16,823 nt of DNA, taken from contig DAOUCS010000173.1 of the NCBI GenBank assembly GCA_034431815.1, positions 1-16,823 of the forward strand, in the 5' to 3' direction. Position numbers and translations under genes: made by a program. The DNA is from HRBIN29 sp034431815. Lineage in GTDB: Bacteria; Chloroflexota; Dehalococcoidia; Tepidiformales; Tepidiformaceae. Every line of letters starts with the position of its first letter. The first letter of the stretch is position 1. The notes below the pieces were generated by a model, which saw only the letters and a list, made by a program, of their open reading frames with translations, did no database searches and was not told the DNA's origin. This document shows, in pieces, positions 1 through 7,400 of the stretch.

Positions 1-917
1 TGCTGCAGATGATGCAAGCCCAGGCCCAGGCGGCCGGCCAGCGGCCGCTCCACGAACTCTCGCCCCAGGAGGCGCGCCAGCAGGCCGAGGCGGCCTTCGC
101 CGCATTCAACCAGCCGCTCCCCGCATCCGTTTCGGTAAGCGAAACGACCCTCCCCGGTCCCGCCGGGCCGCTCCGGGCCAAACTCTGCCGGCCCCAGGGC
201 GACGGGCCGCTCCCGCTCCTCGTCTACTTCCACGGCGGCGGATGGGTCATCGGCAGCCCGGAAACGCACGCGAAGCTCTGTGCCGAGCTCGCCGAGGGCG
301 CCGGCTGCCTCGTCCTCTCCGTCGACTACCGTCTCGCCCCCGAGCATCCCGCTCCCGCGCCGCTGGATGACTGCACTGCGGCCGTGCGCTGGGCGTTCGC
401 CAACGCTGCGGCCCTGGGGGCCGATGCGTCGCGCATCGCCGTCGGCGGCGACTCGGCCGGCGCCAACCTCGCAGCGGCCTCCTGTCTGCGCCTGCGGGAC
501 GAAGGCGGTCCACTTCCGCGCTTCCAGCTGCTGCTGTACGGCGTCTTCCAGCGCCGGTTCGATACCCCATCCATGATCGAGAACGCTGAGGGCAAAATCC
601 TCACGCGCGACACCATGGCCTGGTTCTGGAACCACTACCTCTCGGGCGGCGCCAGCGATACCGACCCGTATATCGCACCCGTTCACGCCGACCCACGCGG
701 TCTACCCCCGGCGTTCCTCATCGTCGGGACGCTCGACCCGCTCCTCGACGATTCCCGCGCGTACGCGGCGAAGCTCGAGGCGGCTGGCGTGCCCGTGAAG
801 CTCGCCATTTACGAAGACCAGCCCCACATCTTCCTCCAGCTCACGGCGCTGCTCGACCGCGCGAAAGAGGGCATGGCGGAGACCTGCGCCGCACTGCGCG
901 CTGGCCTCTCAGCCTAA
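1..917 (+). CDS. Alpha/beta hydrolase (HSL / esterase family IV type), 5'-partial
   Basis: Likely a carboxylesterase or lipase of the hormone-sensitive-lipase group, hydrolysing short- to medium-chain esters in the cytoplasm (no signal peptide seen). Counting from the ATG at 9, the oxyanion-hole motif HGGGW is at residues 75-79 and the nucleophile elbow GDSAG has Ser149. Asp243 (GTLDP) and His273 (QPHIF) complete the triad with family-typical spacing. The reading frame is open upstream of the ATG at 9 to the window edge (codons Leu-Gln precede it). Family members usually have about 10-20 more N-terminal residues, so the true start probably lies outside the window. The ATG at 9 or 12 cannot be excluded, but no ribosome-binding site is visible. 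It ends in TAA and is convergent with the Yip1-like gene, 108 bp away. The substrate cannot be inferred. Confidence 0.9.
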   Translation, partial: LQMMQAQAQAAGQRPLHELSPQEARQQAEAAFAAFNQPLPASVSVSETTLPGPAGPLRAKLCRPQGDGPLPLLVYFHGGGWVIGSPETHAKLCAELAEGAGCLVLSVDYRLAPEHPAPAPLDDCTAAVRWAFANAAALGADASRIAVGGDSAGANLAAASCLRLRDEGGPLPRFQLLLYGVFQRRFDTPSMIENAEGKILTRDTMAWFWNHYLSGGASDTDPYIAPVHADPRGLPPAFLIVGTLDPLLDDSRAYAAKLEAAGVPVKLAIYEDQPHIFLQLTALLDRAKEGMAETCAALRAGLSA

Positions 918-1025
918 CCCCCGCCTTTCGGCTGCAGGGTCCTCTCTGTTCAACCCACCGAGGTGGAAGCGGCCGAGCCTGCCCTTGTCGGCAGCGGTAC
1001 CGCCAGCTTCGAGACCCTATTACGG

Positions 1026-1616
1026 TCAGTCCAGCAGGATGCCGAACAGTCCGGCTCCCATGGGTGCATCCGGAAAGTCGCTTGCCAGCGAGATGATCCC
1101 GAGGACGAGGACCATTACCGTGAATCCGATGATGGAGGAGACGGCAACCTGCTTCGAGTCCGCTCCCGTGGCGGATTGGACGGCGTAGAACATCATCGCG
1201 AGAACCAGCGCCAGCGGCACGATGGCGAAAACCGGATAGATGACGCTCAGGAACATGAGCACCGAGAGCGCGAGCGGTGCGGCGGCATAGCCCAGCGTGC
1301 GCAGCAGCGCCTGGAGGTCGGCGTTGACGCGGTAGAGCTGGGCTAGCACCACGTAGATGACCAGCCCGGCGACCAGGTACATCCCGAAGAGAAAGAGCGA
1401 GCCCAGGATGAGCGTGTTGAGGATGAGGGAGTCGGGCTCGGAGTCGGCGATGACCTGCCACCAGAGCGTGGCGCCGAGCCCTGCGAGCACCGACCCGACC
1501 GCCGCCAGGACGAGCGCCGGGATCGTCTCGTTCGGGTCGTCTCGCACTTCATCGAAGACCGACGTATCGAGCTGTGCAAGGCGCAGCAAGCGGTTGAGTG
1601 TGGTCTGCACGTCCAT
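1026..1616 (-). CDS. Yip1-family multi-pass membrane protein
   Basis: A 196-residue integral membrane protein. The N-terminal 35 residues are amphipathic and soluble (LNRLLRLAQLDTSVFDEV). About five hydrophobic segments follow, near residues 36-57, 69-95, 105-125, 125-145 and 160-180. This resembles bacterial Yip1-domain proteins, whose function is unknown. The open frame extends upstream to 1709, but I chose the ATG at 1616. The 31 extra residues would be basic and low-complexity (RGRSNGEQGGRGPFRDRRKR), and an AGGAG ribosome-binding site lies about 9-10 nt before this ATG on the minus strand. It lies 148 bp downstream of rsmG on the same strand and may have its own promoter near 1709-1714. 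It ends in TGA. Confidence 0.75.
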   Translation of the reverse strand: MDVQTTLNRLLRLAQLDTSVFDEVRDDPNETIPALVLAAVGSVLAGLGATLWWQVIADSEPDSLILNTLILGSLFLFGMYLVAGLVIYVVLAQLYRVNADLQALLRTLGYAAAPLALSVLMFLSVIYPVFAIVPLALVLAMMFYAVQSATGADSKQVAVSSIIGFTVMVLVLGIISLASDFPDAPMGAGLFGILLD

Positions 1617-1708
1617 CGCCCTCTTTCTCCTGTCCCGAAATGGACCGCGGCCGCCTTGCTCGCCGTTGGAACGTCCGCGTGCGAATCGCTGGTCCGCGAT
1701 CGCGCGCA

Positions 1709-1714
1709 ACTATA
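1709..1714 (-). promoter_or_regulatory. Possible -10 element for the Yip1-like gene
   Basis: Read on the minus strand, the hexamer TATAGT, preceded by GTGA, sits in an AT-richer patch of the 148-bp gap between rsmG and the Yip1-like gene. It would give a leader of about 85 nt. No good -35 box sits 16-18 nt upstream, so this is weak evidence. Read-through from rsmG is equally possible. Confidence 0.25.
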
Positions 1715-1764
1715 TCACACCGGCGCAAGAGGTGGTAATGGGCGTTATCGCTTTAACAGTTGCA

Positions 1765-2475
1765 TCACAGCGGGCGCTTACCGGGCACCCCGGGACGGCG
1801 CGGATACCGCTCCGGTGTGGGGCGCACCTTTCGGAACCGGGCCACGATGATGGTTCCGCTAATCTCCGCCCGCATGGGCACTGCGCCCTCGTACTCGACG
1901 CCCAACTCCGAGATGGCGCGCTCGGCAGCCCGAAGCTCTTCGCGAAACCCGGAGCCCTTGGGGAGGATGATGGGAGCACCGAGGGCGGCGAAGGGGGCGG
2001 TGTATTCCAGAACTTCGCGGAGCGGGGCCACAGCCCGCGCCGTGACCAGCCTGGCAGCCTCCCGCAGCGGGCCGCGGCCCAGTGTCTCGGCCCGTTCGGG
2101 ATGGACCGTGGCCCGCTCCAGCCCAAGCCCGGCGGCGATGGTCGCCAGCACCCGCGCGCGCTTCTGGAGCGGCTCCACGAGGTGCACTTCCCACTCCGGA
2201 AACACGGCGGCGATGACGAGGCCGGGAAATCCACCGCCCGAGCCCACGTCGACGACCGGCGGCCCGCCGCCCGCATCCAGGCTGATGCGCAGGATATCCA
2301 TCGACTCGGCGAAGTGCCGGCGTACCATCTCCGCCGGCGGGACCGATGTCGTGCGGACCTCGGCTGCCGCGAGCATCGCCGCGTGCGCGCGTAAGCGGGG
2401 AAGCCAAGCCTCAGGGTCGCCGACGGTGGAGAACTGCGCGGCCAGCCATTCCCAGGTCGCGTGCCGCTCGTCCAC
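1765..2475 (-). CDS. rsmG: 16S rRNA (guanine-527-N7)-methyltransferase RsmG (GidB)
   Basis: This enzyme transfers a methyl group from SAM to N7 of G527 of 16S rRNA in the 30S subunit. It has 236 residues, close to the usual 210-240. The SAM-binding loop is VVDVGSGGGFPGL at about residues 74-86, with acidic Glu101 at the end of the next strand (HLVEP). The family signature VTARAVAPL is at 144-152, followed by LPKG at 171-174. The start is GTG at 2475, with GGAGG four nt upstream. The last 20 residues are Arg/Pro-rich and probably disordered. It is divergent from the GreA-like gene with a 41-bp gap. In many bacteria rsmG sits with mnmG or parAB near the origin; none of those genes is here. Confidence 0.95.
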   Translation of the reverse strand: MDERHATWEWLAAQFSTVGDPEAWLPRLRAHAAMLAAAEVRTTSVPPAEMVRRHFAESMDILRISLDAGGGPPVVDVGSGGGFPGLVIAAVFPEWEVHLVEPLQKRARVLATIAAGLGLERATVHPERAETLGRGPLREAARLVTARAVAPLREVLEYTAPFAALGAPIILPKGSGFREELRAAERAISELGVEYEGAVPMRAEISGTIIVARFRKVRPTPERYPRRPGVPGKRPL

Positions 2476-2479
2476 GCTG

Positions 2480-2499
2480 CCTCCCCCGTTTTGGGGAGG
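2480..2499. repeat. Inverted repeat between divergent rsmG and greA-like genes
   Basis: CCTCCCC (2480-2486) and GGGGAGG (2493-2499) form a perfect 7-bp inverted repeat around the spacer CGTTTT. On the minus strand the first arm supplies rsmG's ribosome-binding site. On the plus strand the second arm looks like a Shine-Dalgarno sequence but lies 17 nt from the GTG at 2517, which is too far. It may be a regulator-binding site, or only two purine-rich tracts facing each other. Confidence 0.5.
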
Positions 2500-2504
2500 G
2501 ATGA

Positions 2505-2510
2505 TACGCT
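2505..2510 (+). promoter_or_regulatory. Possible -10 element giving a leaderless greA-like mRNA
   Basis: TACGCT matches TANNNT and lies exactly 6 nt before the GTG at 2517. Transcription would therefore start at or next to the start codon. No correctly spaced ribosome-binding site is present, and an in-frame TGA at 2502-2504 rules out an earlier start. No convincing -35 box was seen. Confidence 0.4.
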
Positions 2511-2516
2511 GAAGCC

Positions 2517-3332
2517 GTGCCCGATTCCCAGCCGACGGTGCTCGACCCTACCCTCGGAGAGGCGCTGGACGAGTTCTTGGCATCGCTGAAACCCCAGCAG
2601 GCGCTGGCCTACGGGGGGTGGGTGCGGAAGTACGTGGAGTTCGCCGGCGCGGAGATGCGCGTGTCGGCACTTACGGGCGCGCGAGTGGAATCGTACGTGG
2701 CCTCCCAGCTTTCGCCGGCCGACCCGAACATCGAACAGCGCATCGAAGCGCTCAAGCGCTGGTTCCAGTTCCTCAAGAAGCGGGGTTACACGTCGCAGAA
2801 CTTGGGCGTCCACGTCCGCGTACGAACGCCCTTGAAGAAGCCGGCGGGGGGCCAGCGGGTGCTCGAAGCGAAGCCGAAGCCCGTCGAGCTTACCGAGGCC
2901 GGCCTTGCCGCTCTGAAGGCGGAGCTGGCCGAGCTCGAAAGGCAGCGTATCGAGCTGGTGAAGGCGGTGGCGCAGGCCCGGGAGGACAAGGATTTCCGGG
3001 AGAACGCGCCCCTTCACGCGGCTCGGGAGGCGCTCGCCTGGAACGAGCAGCGCCGGAAGGAGATCGAGGCCGTGCTTCGCGACGCGATCGTCGTCGAATC
3101 GGCGAACAACGGCCGGGCTGCCATCGGCGCCACCGTGTCCGTGGTGCGCCTCGACACGGGAGCACGTGATCGCCTGACGCTCGTTTCGCCGCGGGAGGCC
3201 AACCCGGCCCTGAAGAAGATCTCCGTAGAGTCGCCCGTGGGCCGGGCACTCCTCGACCGTGCTCCCGGTGAGGAGGTCGTCGTGCAGACGCCCTCCGGCG
3301 AAATCCACTTCCGCATCGAAGCTATCGAGTAG
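2517..3332 (+). CDS. GreA/GreB-family elongation factor with N-terminal recombinase-like core-binding domain
   Basis: A 271-residue two-part protein; ordinary GreA has about 158 residues. Residues about 10-102 look like the SAM-like core-binding domain of XerC-type integrases: a helical layout with LDEFLASL, a middle segment ALTGARVESYVAS, and IEALKRWFQFLKKRGY then N-L. No recombinase catalytic domain follows. Residues about 122-190 are a GreA coiled coil (LTEAGLAALKAELAEL). Its tip, ARE-DKDFRENA, keeps Asp159 and Glu162, equivalent to E. coli GreA Asp41 and Glu44, which coordinate Mg in RNA polymerase's secondary channel; Arg170 aligns with Arg52. Residues about 200-271 are the FKBP-like domain (SPVGRALLDRAPGEEV). 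It should therefore stimulate transcript cleavage in backtracked polymerase, with an added possible DNA-binding module. The start is GTG. A small zinc-ribbon gene follows 68 bp later. Confidence 0.85.
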   Translation: MPDSQPTVLDPTLGEALDEFLASLKPQQALAYGGWVRKYVEFAGAEMRVSALTGARVESYVASQLSPADPNIEQRIEALKRWFQFLKKRGYTSQNLGVHVRVRTPLKKPAGGQRVLEAKPKPVELTEAGLAALKAELAELERQRIELVKAVAQAREDKDFRENAPLHAAREALAWNEQRRKEIEAVLRDAIVVESANNGRAAIGATVSVVRLDTGARDRLTLVSPREANPALKKISVESPVGRALLDRAPGEEVVVQTPSGEIHFRIEAIE

Positions 3333-3400
3333 CACCGCACTGCTGGGGAGCCGCCGTCGGCCGAGGATCTCGGTATCTGACGCTGCTGCGGAGTGTTGCG

Positions 3401-3682
3401 ATGCTGGTGCGGGGCGATGTCAAGTGCCTTCATTGCGGCTACGTGAGCGGGACATGGGTCGGCGTGGCCGGAACGCCGCTGCGCCGCGCCGGTTTCACCT
3501 CGGATGCTGGCGCGCCCGTTGATGCCGTTCCCGACCCTCTGCGCTGCCTTCGGTGCGGCGGACCCGTGTACTTGGAATCTGCGGCGCCGGTGCTCTCGCC
3601 GTCCCGGCTTCGGCGTATCAGGCAGCTGCGGGAGCAGCTGGACGCACTCGACCTGCGCCGGAAACGCCGGTCCGCCGCCTGA
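3401..3682 (+). CDS. Small protein with two CxxC zinc knuckles
   Basis: A 93-residue protein I cannot assign to a named family. Cys9/Cys12 (CLHCGY) and Cys49/Cys52 (CLRCGG) form two CxxCG knuckles about 40 residues apart, which suggests a single zinc ribbon. Residues about 67-90 are a highly basic helix (RLRRIRQLREQLDAL then RRKRR), suggesting nucleic-acid or polymerase contact. The start is ATG at 3401, with GGAG about 8-9 nt upstream. It follows the GreA-like gene by 68 bp with no visible terminator, so the two are probably co-transcribed. A role in transcription or translation is inference only. Confidence 0.7.
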   Translation: MLVRGDVKCLHCGYVSGTWVGVAGTPLRRAGFTSDAGAPVDAVPDPLRCLRCGGPVYLESAAPVLSPSRLRRIRQLREQLDALDLRRKRRSAA

Positions 3683-3760
3683 GCGCTCGCATCGGCGGAG
3701 CGGTGCTTTGTCATTCACCCTTCCGATACCAGGAGAGGCGACGCGGCTCGTGAAATCTGC

Positions 3761-3766
3761 CACAAT
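3761..3766 (+). promoter_or_regulatory. Possible -10 element giving a leaderless cupredoxin mRNA
   Basis: CACAAT lies exactly 6 nt before the ATG at 3773, the same geometry as at 2505-2517. The intervening GGAGG ends 1 nt before the ATG, too close to act as a normal ribosome-binding site. No -35 box is clear. Confidence 0.3.
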
Positions 3767-3772
3767 GGAGGC

Positions 3773-4177
3773 ATGAGCCGGAGGGTTCGGGGTCGGCTGC
3801 TCGGTGCGGTCTTGGTGCTGCTCACCGCGGGCGCGCTGGCAGCGTGCTCTTCCGGGTCCCAGGAGCCGGCGGCCGTTCCTACGACGGCGGAGGGGTACCC
3901 CATCGTGAATCAGGACCGCCTCCGCTTCGTCCCGAAGAAGCTGACGATCCCCGCCGGACAGACCGTGCTCTTCCGCAACAGCGAGACGGCGATCCACGAC
4001 GTCCTCGTCGACGGCGTGAACGTCTCGGGGAACATGCGGAAAGGGGACGAGGTCATCTACACCTTCGACACGACGGGAACGTTCACGATTACCTGCTCCT
4101 TCCATCCCCAGATGCGGGCGACGATCGTCGTCGTGCCGCCCGAGTCGTTCACGCCGGCCGCGAAGCCTGCGGATTGA
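3773..4177 (+). CDS. Cupredoxin-fold lipoprotein, amicyanin/plastocyanin-like
   Basis: A 134-residue exported blue-copper-type protein, likely an electron carrier or copper protein anchored outside the membrane. Residues 1-25 are a lipoprotein signal with lipobox L22-A23-A24-C25. After a Ser/Pro-rich linker, residues about 44-125 form the cupredoxin domain (RFVPKKLTIPAGQTVLFRN). The candidate type-1 copper ligands are all present: His75 (AIHDV), Cys108, His111 and Met114 in CSFHPQM. The short C-x2-H-P-x-M loop is the amicyanin spacing; plastocyanin has C-x2-H-x4-M. Redox partners are not evident nearby. The next gene, a tiny two-TM protein 48 bp downstream, is the only candidate membrane partner. 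Confidence 0.85.
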   Translation: MSRRVRGRLLGAVLVLLTAGALAACSSGSQEPAAVPTTAEGYPIVNQDRLRFVPKKLTIPAGQTVLFRNSETAIHDVLVDGVNVSGNMRKGDEVIYTFDTTGTFTITCSFHPQMRATIVVVPPESFTPAAKPAD

Positions 4178-4193
4178 CCCTGTCTCCTGCGGC

Positions 4194-4202
4194 TGGTAGA
4201 AG
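4194..4202 (+). promoter_or_regulatory. Possible extended -10 promoter for the two-TM miniprotein gene
   Basis: TGGTAGAAG matches an extended -10 pattern (TGn followed by TAGAAG). It would give a leader of about 17-18 nt before the ATG at 4226, leaving room for the AAGGAG site at 4213-4218. No -35 box was seen. Confidence 0.3.
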
Positions 4203-4225
4203 CGGAGGGTCGAAGGAGCCCGAGC

Positions 4226-4459
4226 ATGATCCATCTGCCCCTTCCCGAAGAGCGCTCTGTCGCCCTCGCGCGCCGCTACGGCACCGTGCTGGCGGGGGCG
4301 GGAGGCGCGATCGCCGTCTTCCAGCTTCTGGGGTTGGCCCGCAGAAGCTACTGGGCAGTGGCGCTTCCGGTGGCGGCGGTTAGCCTTGCCGGTGCTGGGG
4401 CCCTTGTGTGGCTTGGCCGGCTGCTCATGACGACCCCCTACGAGCCGGCCGAATTCTGA
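4226..4459 (+). CDS. Small two-transmembrane protein, unknown function
   Basis: A 77-residue protein with two hydrophobic segments, about residues 19-37 and 44-64, joined by a short basic turn (ARRSY). The polar N-terminus (LPLPEERS) and the acidic tail (PYEPAEF) would lie on the same side of the membrane. The start is ATG with AAGGAG 7 nt upstream, which supports real translation. Its last 22 bases overlap the 3' end of the oppositely oriented nuclease-helicase gene. I recognise no family. It could accompany the upstream cupredoxin lipoprotein. Confidence 0.6.
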   Translation: MIHLPLPEERSVALARRYGTVLAGAGGAIAVFQLLGLARRSYWAVALPVAAVSLAGAGALVWLGRLLMTTPYEPAEF

Positions 4460-7400
4460 GGTTCGAGGCAGACTGCGAGTTCGGCGAAGCGCGCGAGCGC
4501 GTTCGCAAGCTCCATCTGGCGGATGCTCGTGCATGCCGGGTCGAGGAGCGCCGGCGAGGCGACGACGATGGCGAGGCACTTCGCCCGCGACGTGGCGACG
4601 TTCAGCCGGTTCAGGCTGTAGAGGAACTCCATCCCCCGGGGAGCGTCCTCCTTCGAGCTGGACGTCATCGAGTAGATGACGACCGGCGCCTCCTGCCCCT
4701 GGAACTTGTCCACGGTGCCGACGCGGAAGCCATCACCGAGCCGCGTTTCGAGCCGGTCCTTTAGGAGCCGAACCTGGAGGTTGTACGGGGCGATGACCAG
4801 GATGTCCTCAGGCCGGAGCTGCCGGTTGGTCCCGTCGCGGTCGATCCAGCTCGCGCCGGGGCTCGTGAGGCGGCGGCAGAGCTTCGCGACCGTTTCGGCT
4901 TCCTTCTCGCTGGAGACGTCGCACCCCTCGTGCGGCACGGGCACGAAGACGAGCCCTGCTTCCGGAAAGCCGGGAACCTGCAGCCGCTGGTGCTGGCATT
5001 CGACGGCGGGCCGTAGGCGTTCTTCGTAGAAGAGCTCCGACGTGAAGGCGCAGATGGAGGGGTGCAGCCGCCAGGTCCGGTCGAGGAAGAGGCCGCGCTC
5101 GGGAGGGATGGTGTCCGCGTCGCCCAGGAGGTGCGCCAGCGCGGAGCGCTCGGTGCCCGGCGGATGCGTCGCGAGGAGGGGCTGGTCGAGCTGCTGGGGG
5201 TCGCCCACCAGCACCACGCTCCGCGCGGCCATGGCGGCGACGAGCGCGTTCGTCAGCGAAAGCTGGCCTGCCTCGTCGATGAAGAGCACGTCCACGGGGT
5301 CGAGCTTCTGGCTCGCCCAGAGCCAGACGGTGCCGCCGGCAACGTCCACCTGCCCGGCGTTAATCGCCTCGATCCCTGCCTGGCCGGCCAGGTCGTTCCA
5401 GCCCGCCCGGGGTTTCGCGCCTTTTCCGGCGCGCTGCCCGATGGTGAGGCGGACGTTCTGCGCGTTCGCTTCGGCCTCCACCCGTTCGAGCAGCGTCGCG
5501 ATCACGCTGTGGCTGTTCGCGGTGACCCCGACCCGCTTGCCCCTACGGACGAGGTCGACGATGAGCTTGGCCGCGAGGGTCGTCTTCCCCGAGCCCGGCG
5601 GCCCCTGGATGGCGAGGCAGCTCTCGTCGAGGAGCGGGACGAGGCGTAGGGCGGCCGCTTCCGCGGTCTCGCCCGACTGGACGAGCGGTTCGCCGGGGGT
5701 CTGACCGCAGCGGGGCAGCGATCGCAGGAGTAGCTCCCGCGCTGCACGGTACGGTCCGGGCCCTTCGATGGTGTGCTCGGCAACCCAGGCCGCCAGTTCG
5801 CGCAGCTTCGCTTCGATGTCGCGGGTGTCGTAGGTCTCGAAGGGAACGAGCGCCTGAGGCGGAGGTCCGTCGGCGTCCTTCTTCCGGCGAAGGGACACCG
5901 TGCCGGACGCCTCATCGATCTCCTTCACGGTGCACGCTTCGAGGGTGTAGGGATCGTAGGCCGTGTCACCGGCGGCCAATCGGTGCTCTTGAGGCGGGAA
6001 GGAGAACTTGTAGAGGGTCGATCCTCGGCTGCCAGGCTCCGTTTCGATGAATTCCAGGCCGCCGAGGGCCGTGCTGTCGAGGACGATCTCCTCGGGCGTC
6101 ATCTGCTGGTAGGCGAAGATGCGCCACCAGGCCGCGCGCATCTCCCGCCGGTGCCACGAGAGCAGGTGCCCGAGGATCCACCGCGCCTGTTGCTCGGGGG
6201 TTCGTTCCTCGGGCGCGGCCGGGACGCCGTCCGTGAGGCACGCGAAGAGCGCGGCGATCTCGTCGAGCGCCTGCTCAGTGGTTTGGCTCGCGTCGGGCCG
6301 CCCCGGCGCCGGTCGGGGAAGGGGCTTTGCGGCCTTCCTTTCGAGCTCGATCCTGAGGCTCTCGAGCCAATCGCGCAGGGCAGCCGCCGATCGGCAGTCG
6401 TCCTCGTTGTACCGCTCGATCGTCTCCAGCAGGCTTCGGTCTGTCCCCTCCTCGGCGCCCAGCTCGAGCCACCGCTCGAATTCCGCGATGCTCTCGCCGG
6501 CGTCCCTGAGTGTCGCCTGCCGCTGGAATCCGTAGAACGGCTCCAGCTGCTTGATGGAGTAGCTCGCGACCGAGGCGAGGAGCCCCTGCCGGACGACGCG
6601 GTAGAGGTCCACGAACGCCTCAGCGCGGAGCAGGTCGTCCAGCTCCCGCTCCCGGGAGCCGAAGCGCGCCGCCAGCCGCTTGAGCGCCGCGGGTTCGTAG
6701 GCGCCGAAGTGGTAGATGTGCGCCCCGGCGGTGCCGTCTTCGCGCAGGGCGTTGCAAAAGCGCTCGTAGAGGAAGTCGATGGCCCGCTCGAACGCCTGCT
6801 GCTCGGCCGCGCGGGTGACGCGGCCGTTTTCGTCGATGCTCCAGAACGAGCGGTACGCTCCTCTCTCCCCACTCCCGGGCCCGTAGACGCCGAAGAGGTA
6901 CTCCACCCCGTCGTCCAGGGCGAAGGGATCGCCCTCGATGTCGAAGAACAGGTCCGAAGGGCTGGGTTCGGGGAGGGCGAGCAGCCCTTCGAGGGCGAGG
7001 GTTCCGTCCTCTGCCCTGCGGGGCTCCAAGAGCTCGTAGCGCCGTCGGCCGTCTCGTTCGGCCTTGACCTGCAGGACGGCCTGCCGGTGGAGCCGCCGGT
7101 ACGTCTCGCGGGAGCGGGTCGGAATCGACGTCTCGAGCGTCTCCCACCGCGCAGCGGCGAACCGGGTTTTCTCCGTCACCCCGGCCTCGGCGAGACGCCG
7201 ACGCTGGGGTCTACCCATCCCTGCCACTAGGGAGAGGTGGTCGGCCTTCCGGCGGAGCTCTTCGCAGTACGCGCGCCAGGCGCACACCTCGCAGTGCTCG
7301 ACGGGCTCCGGAGCGGGGTCCGGGTCGCCGAAGCCCCCGCCGCCGAGCGCCGCTTCGAACCGCGCGCGGAGGCGCCGGTACCAGGCGGCGTACCGCCTCA

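Noticed and set aside
918..1025. Possible bidirectional terminator between the hydrolase and Yip1-like genes
   Set aside because: Only short 5-bp stems such as CTGCC/GGCAG and CCACC/GGTGG with a 2-nt loop are visible, without T-tracts.
2517..2830. Interpreting the GreA fusion's N-terminus as a remnant of a phage integrase or integration site
   Set aside because: No catalytic recombinase domain, no attachment-site repeats and no other phage genes are present, and the domain is in frame with an intact GreA.
1710..3335. A 541-codon minus-strand open frame crossing rsmG and the GreA-like gene
   Set aside because: It is antisense to the GreA fusion and out of frame with rsmG. Composition is Arg-rich and low-complexity with no recognisable motif.
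3014..4579. A 521-codon minus-strand open frame opposite the cupredoxin and small genes
   Set aside because: Basic, repetitive translation without motifs, overlapping three plus-strand genes that have lipobox, copper ligands or ribosome-binding sites.
5773..7230. A 485-codon plus-strand open frame opposite the nuclease-helicase
   Set aside because: It is the antisense shadow of a protein whose RNase H-like and helicase motifs are intact.
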